Source: Coriobacteriales bacterium (GTDB lineage: Bacteria > Actinomycetota > Coriobacteriia > Coriobacteriales > UBA8131). Taken from it: 8,966 bases of DNA. Of this stretch, positions 7,518 through 8,966 are shown piece by piece. A program made the translations under genes and the position numbers. Numbering within the stretch: position 1 is the stretch's first letter; every line of letters starts with the position of its first letter. The stretch is from positions 1 through 8,966 of the forward strand of contig JAITUO010000065.1 in the NCBI GenBank assembly GCA_031286245.1, given 5' to 3'. The notes under the pieces were generated by a model, which saw nothing but the letters and a program-made list of their open reading frames with translations, was not told the DNA's origin and made no database searches.

Positions 7518-7585
7518 AGCATATGAGCTTTGTGACTACTAACTATTAATTGAAATGTCAGACTAATGATTAATCAAACCACCAT

Positions 7586-7614
7586 CCTGGCGCAGGCTCC
7601 AGGCCTGTGCCAGG
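7586..7614 (+). other. Strong hairpin between the two paralogous genes
   Basis: CCTGGCGCAGGC (7586-7597) and GCCTGTGCCAGG (7603-7614) form a 12-bp stem with one G-T wobble around a 5-nt loop. It is GC-rich in an otherwise AT-rich 154-nt gap. No T-run follows on either strand, so a classic intrinsic terminator is unlikely. It could protect the upstream mRNA end, lower read-through to the second gene, or be a REP-like palindrome. An alternative outer pairing of ATCCTG with CAGGAT is possible. Confidence 0.65.
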
Positions 7615-7671
7615 CAGGATAAAAGCAAGCAAGTTACTTACACAAGACAACCCCAAGGAAAGGGATTTAAC

Positions 7672-8966
7672 ATGAACAAAGAGAACAACACGATAAAGAA
7701 AGGCAAGCGGCGGATCGCGGTAGTGATGGCCTCCATCATGGCACTGACACTGATCCTGTCAGCAACCTTTGCCTGGTACTCGACAGTGAATGCTGAAAAT
7801 ATTTTCAAAAACCAAAGCGGCGATAAGTCTGTCGTTCTGCACGATGATTTCGAGGGCGGGCCCATTAAGCGCGTCTATGTTGAGAACACCAGCGAGACTT
7901 CAGACATTTTCGTCCGTATCATGCTGCAAGAATTCATGGATCTGACCAGTTATACCCCCCGTCCGCTTTATGCCAACGACTTCACCACCCATACTCCTGA
8001 TACTTTTGTACATGACTGTGGATTATCTAACAAGTTCCTAGAATTATTCCATCCAAACTTCACCTGGGTAATGGGCGGCCAGACCTGGTATTTACCCTGC
8101 CCACAAGGTGAGAATGGCACAGTTAACGACCTTAATGACTACAGCGGTGATCCAAACGCCAAGCAAACGCTAGACGCTACTGTTATCTCTATGGCAGTCT
8201 ACAACATGAAATCACCTGCTGAAAAGCAGAGCTTCGTCGGCTGGGTTTATGATATTGATGGCTGGGCTTATTGGTCGCAACCTCTAGCAGCACAAACTGC
8301 TACCGGCCTGCTGTTAAGTGCAGTCAACCCGCATTCTAATGTCCAGTCTTTAGACTACTACTATGTCATCAACGTCCTCATGGAGGCTGTCGATCGCATG
8401 GATCTGCCGATGTGGACAGTCACCTCTGGCAACAATGATGGCAAGGGTCAAGAATCAGTGTTAGGAACCGGTGAAACCTCTCAGCTTGGCTCTCCGGATG
8501 CCATCGATATGTTGAATGGCATCTCCAAGCCGAAATCATCCGTGGCTTCGATAGCTGTCACTACTGAACCTGATAAATTGACTTATGCTCCCGACGAGAC
8601 TTTTGACCCAACCGGTATGGTAATCACAGTTACTTATACTGACGGAACAACCGAGGAGATCACCTCAGGCTTTGCTTATAGCCCGAAAGGTGCCTTAAAA
8701 GACACAGACACTGAGATCACCATCTCTTATGGAGGAGCAACTTGCAAACAGCAAATCACCATCAGCAGCTTGTCCGGAGTGGAAGACTTGGGTATCTACG
8801 ATACTTTCACCGTTGACGGTGTCAGCTGGACCGTTATTAATAAACAGACCATCAGTGATAGGGACTATGTCCTGATAACTACGACTAATAGTGTTGATAC
8901 TACTCGTCCATTACATAATTATTGGGACGAATACCAATACGAAGGTTCACTGATACAGTCCAGGAT
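7672..8966 (+). CDS. Second SipW-dependent TasA-like paralog, 3' end missing
   Basis: Open for 431 codons and running off the window, so only part of the C-terminal domain is seen. It has the same layout as its neighbour: basic start, hydrophobic core, TFA cleavage site at residue 34 (mature WYST), TasA-like body, Big_3-type Ig-like domain (about 287-367), and the start of a DUF6273-like domain (FTVDGVSWTVI). Over residues 50-110 the two proteins align without gaps and agree at 48 of 61 positions, so this is a clear tandem duplication. Similarity collapses after about residue 400. AAGGAAAGGG lies about 8 nt before the ATG. It is separated from the first copy by 154 nt that hold a strong hairpin, so the two may be expressed at different levels from one transcript. 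The full length is unknown; about 550 residues is expected from the neighbour. Confidence 0.88.
   Translation, partial: MNKENNTIKKGKRRIAVVMASIMALTLILSATFAWYSTVNAENIFKNQSGDKSVVLHDDFEGGPIKRVYVENTSETSDIFVRIMLQEFMDLTSYTPRPLYANDFTTHTPDTFVHDCGLSNKFLELFHPNFTWVMGGQTWYLPCPQGENGTVNDLNDYSGDPNAKQTLDATVISMAVYNMKSPAEKQSFVGWVYDIDGWAYWSQPLAAQTATGLLLSAVNPHSNVQSLDYYYVINVLMEAVDRMDLPMWTVTSGNNDGKGQESVLGTGETSQLGSPDAIDMLNGISKPKSSVASIAVTTEPDKLTYAPDETFDPTGMVITVTYTDGTTEEITSGFAYSPKGALKDTDTEITISYGGATCKQQITISSLSGVEDLGIYDTFTVDGVSWTVINKQTISDRDYVLITTTNSVDTTRPLHNYWDEYQYEGSLIQSR

Noticed and set aside
7586..7614. Intrinsic terminator after the first TasA-like gene
   Set aside because: The stem is strong but is followed by CAGGATAAAAGC on the plus strand, and no T-run follows it on either strand.

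Overview
The window has moderate base composition and carries genes of a Gram-positive (Bacillota/Actinomycetota-like) style: a SipW-type signal peptidase, TasA-like secreted proteins with bacterial Ig-like domains, a single-HMA copper P-type ATPase and a TetR regulator. I cannot name the genus from the sequence alone.

Left part (1-3700), all on the minus strand: a nearly complete CopA-type copper-exporting ATPase whose last roughly 50-60 residues lie beyond the left edge, then a TetR-family regulator upstream of it. The ATPase has all the expected P1B motifs. It also carries an unusual acidic insertion of about 165 residues between the phosphorylation motif and the SEHPLA motif of the nucleotide-binding domain, and the insertion contains a tandem 54-bp repeat. 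Palindromes lie in the promoter regions of both genes and are candidate operators.

Middle (3700-4990): about 1.3 kb with no credible protein gene. It contains a near-perfect inverted repeat (31-bp arms, 99-bp spacer) that looks like a small non-autonomous element or long hairpin, and a complete tRNA-Ser(CGA) on the minus strand.

Right part (4990-8966), all on the plus strand: a surface-protein export locus. A SipW-like (ER-type, Ser/His) signal peptidase is followed by two tandem paralogous secreted proteins. Both have a SipW-type signal peptide, a TasA/camelysin-like body, a Big_3-type Ig-like domain and a C-terminal DUF6273-like domain. The second paralog runs off the right edge. A hairpin without a T-tract lies in front of each paralog. 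The inferred logic is that the dedicated peptidase matures the two products, which then act at the cell surface, perhaps as matrix or fibre-forming proteins. The paralogs are conserved through the body and Ig domain but diverge sharply in the C-terminal domain, so that domain may be the variable, ligand-facing part.
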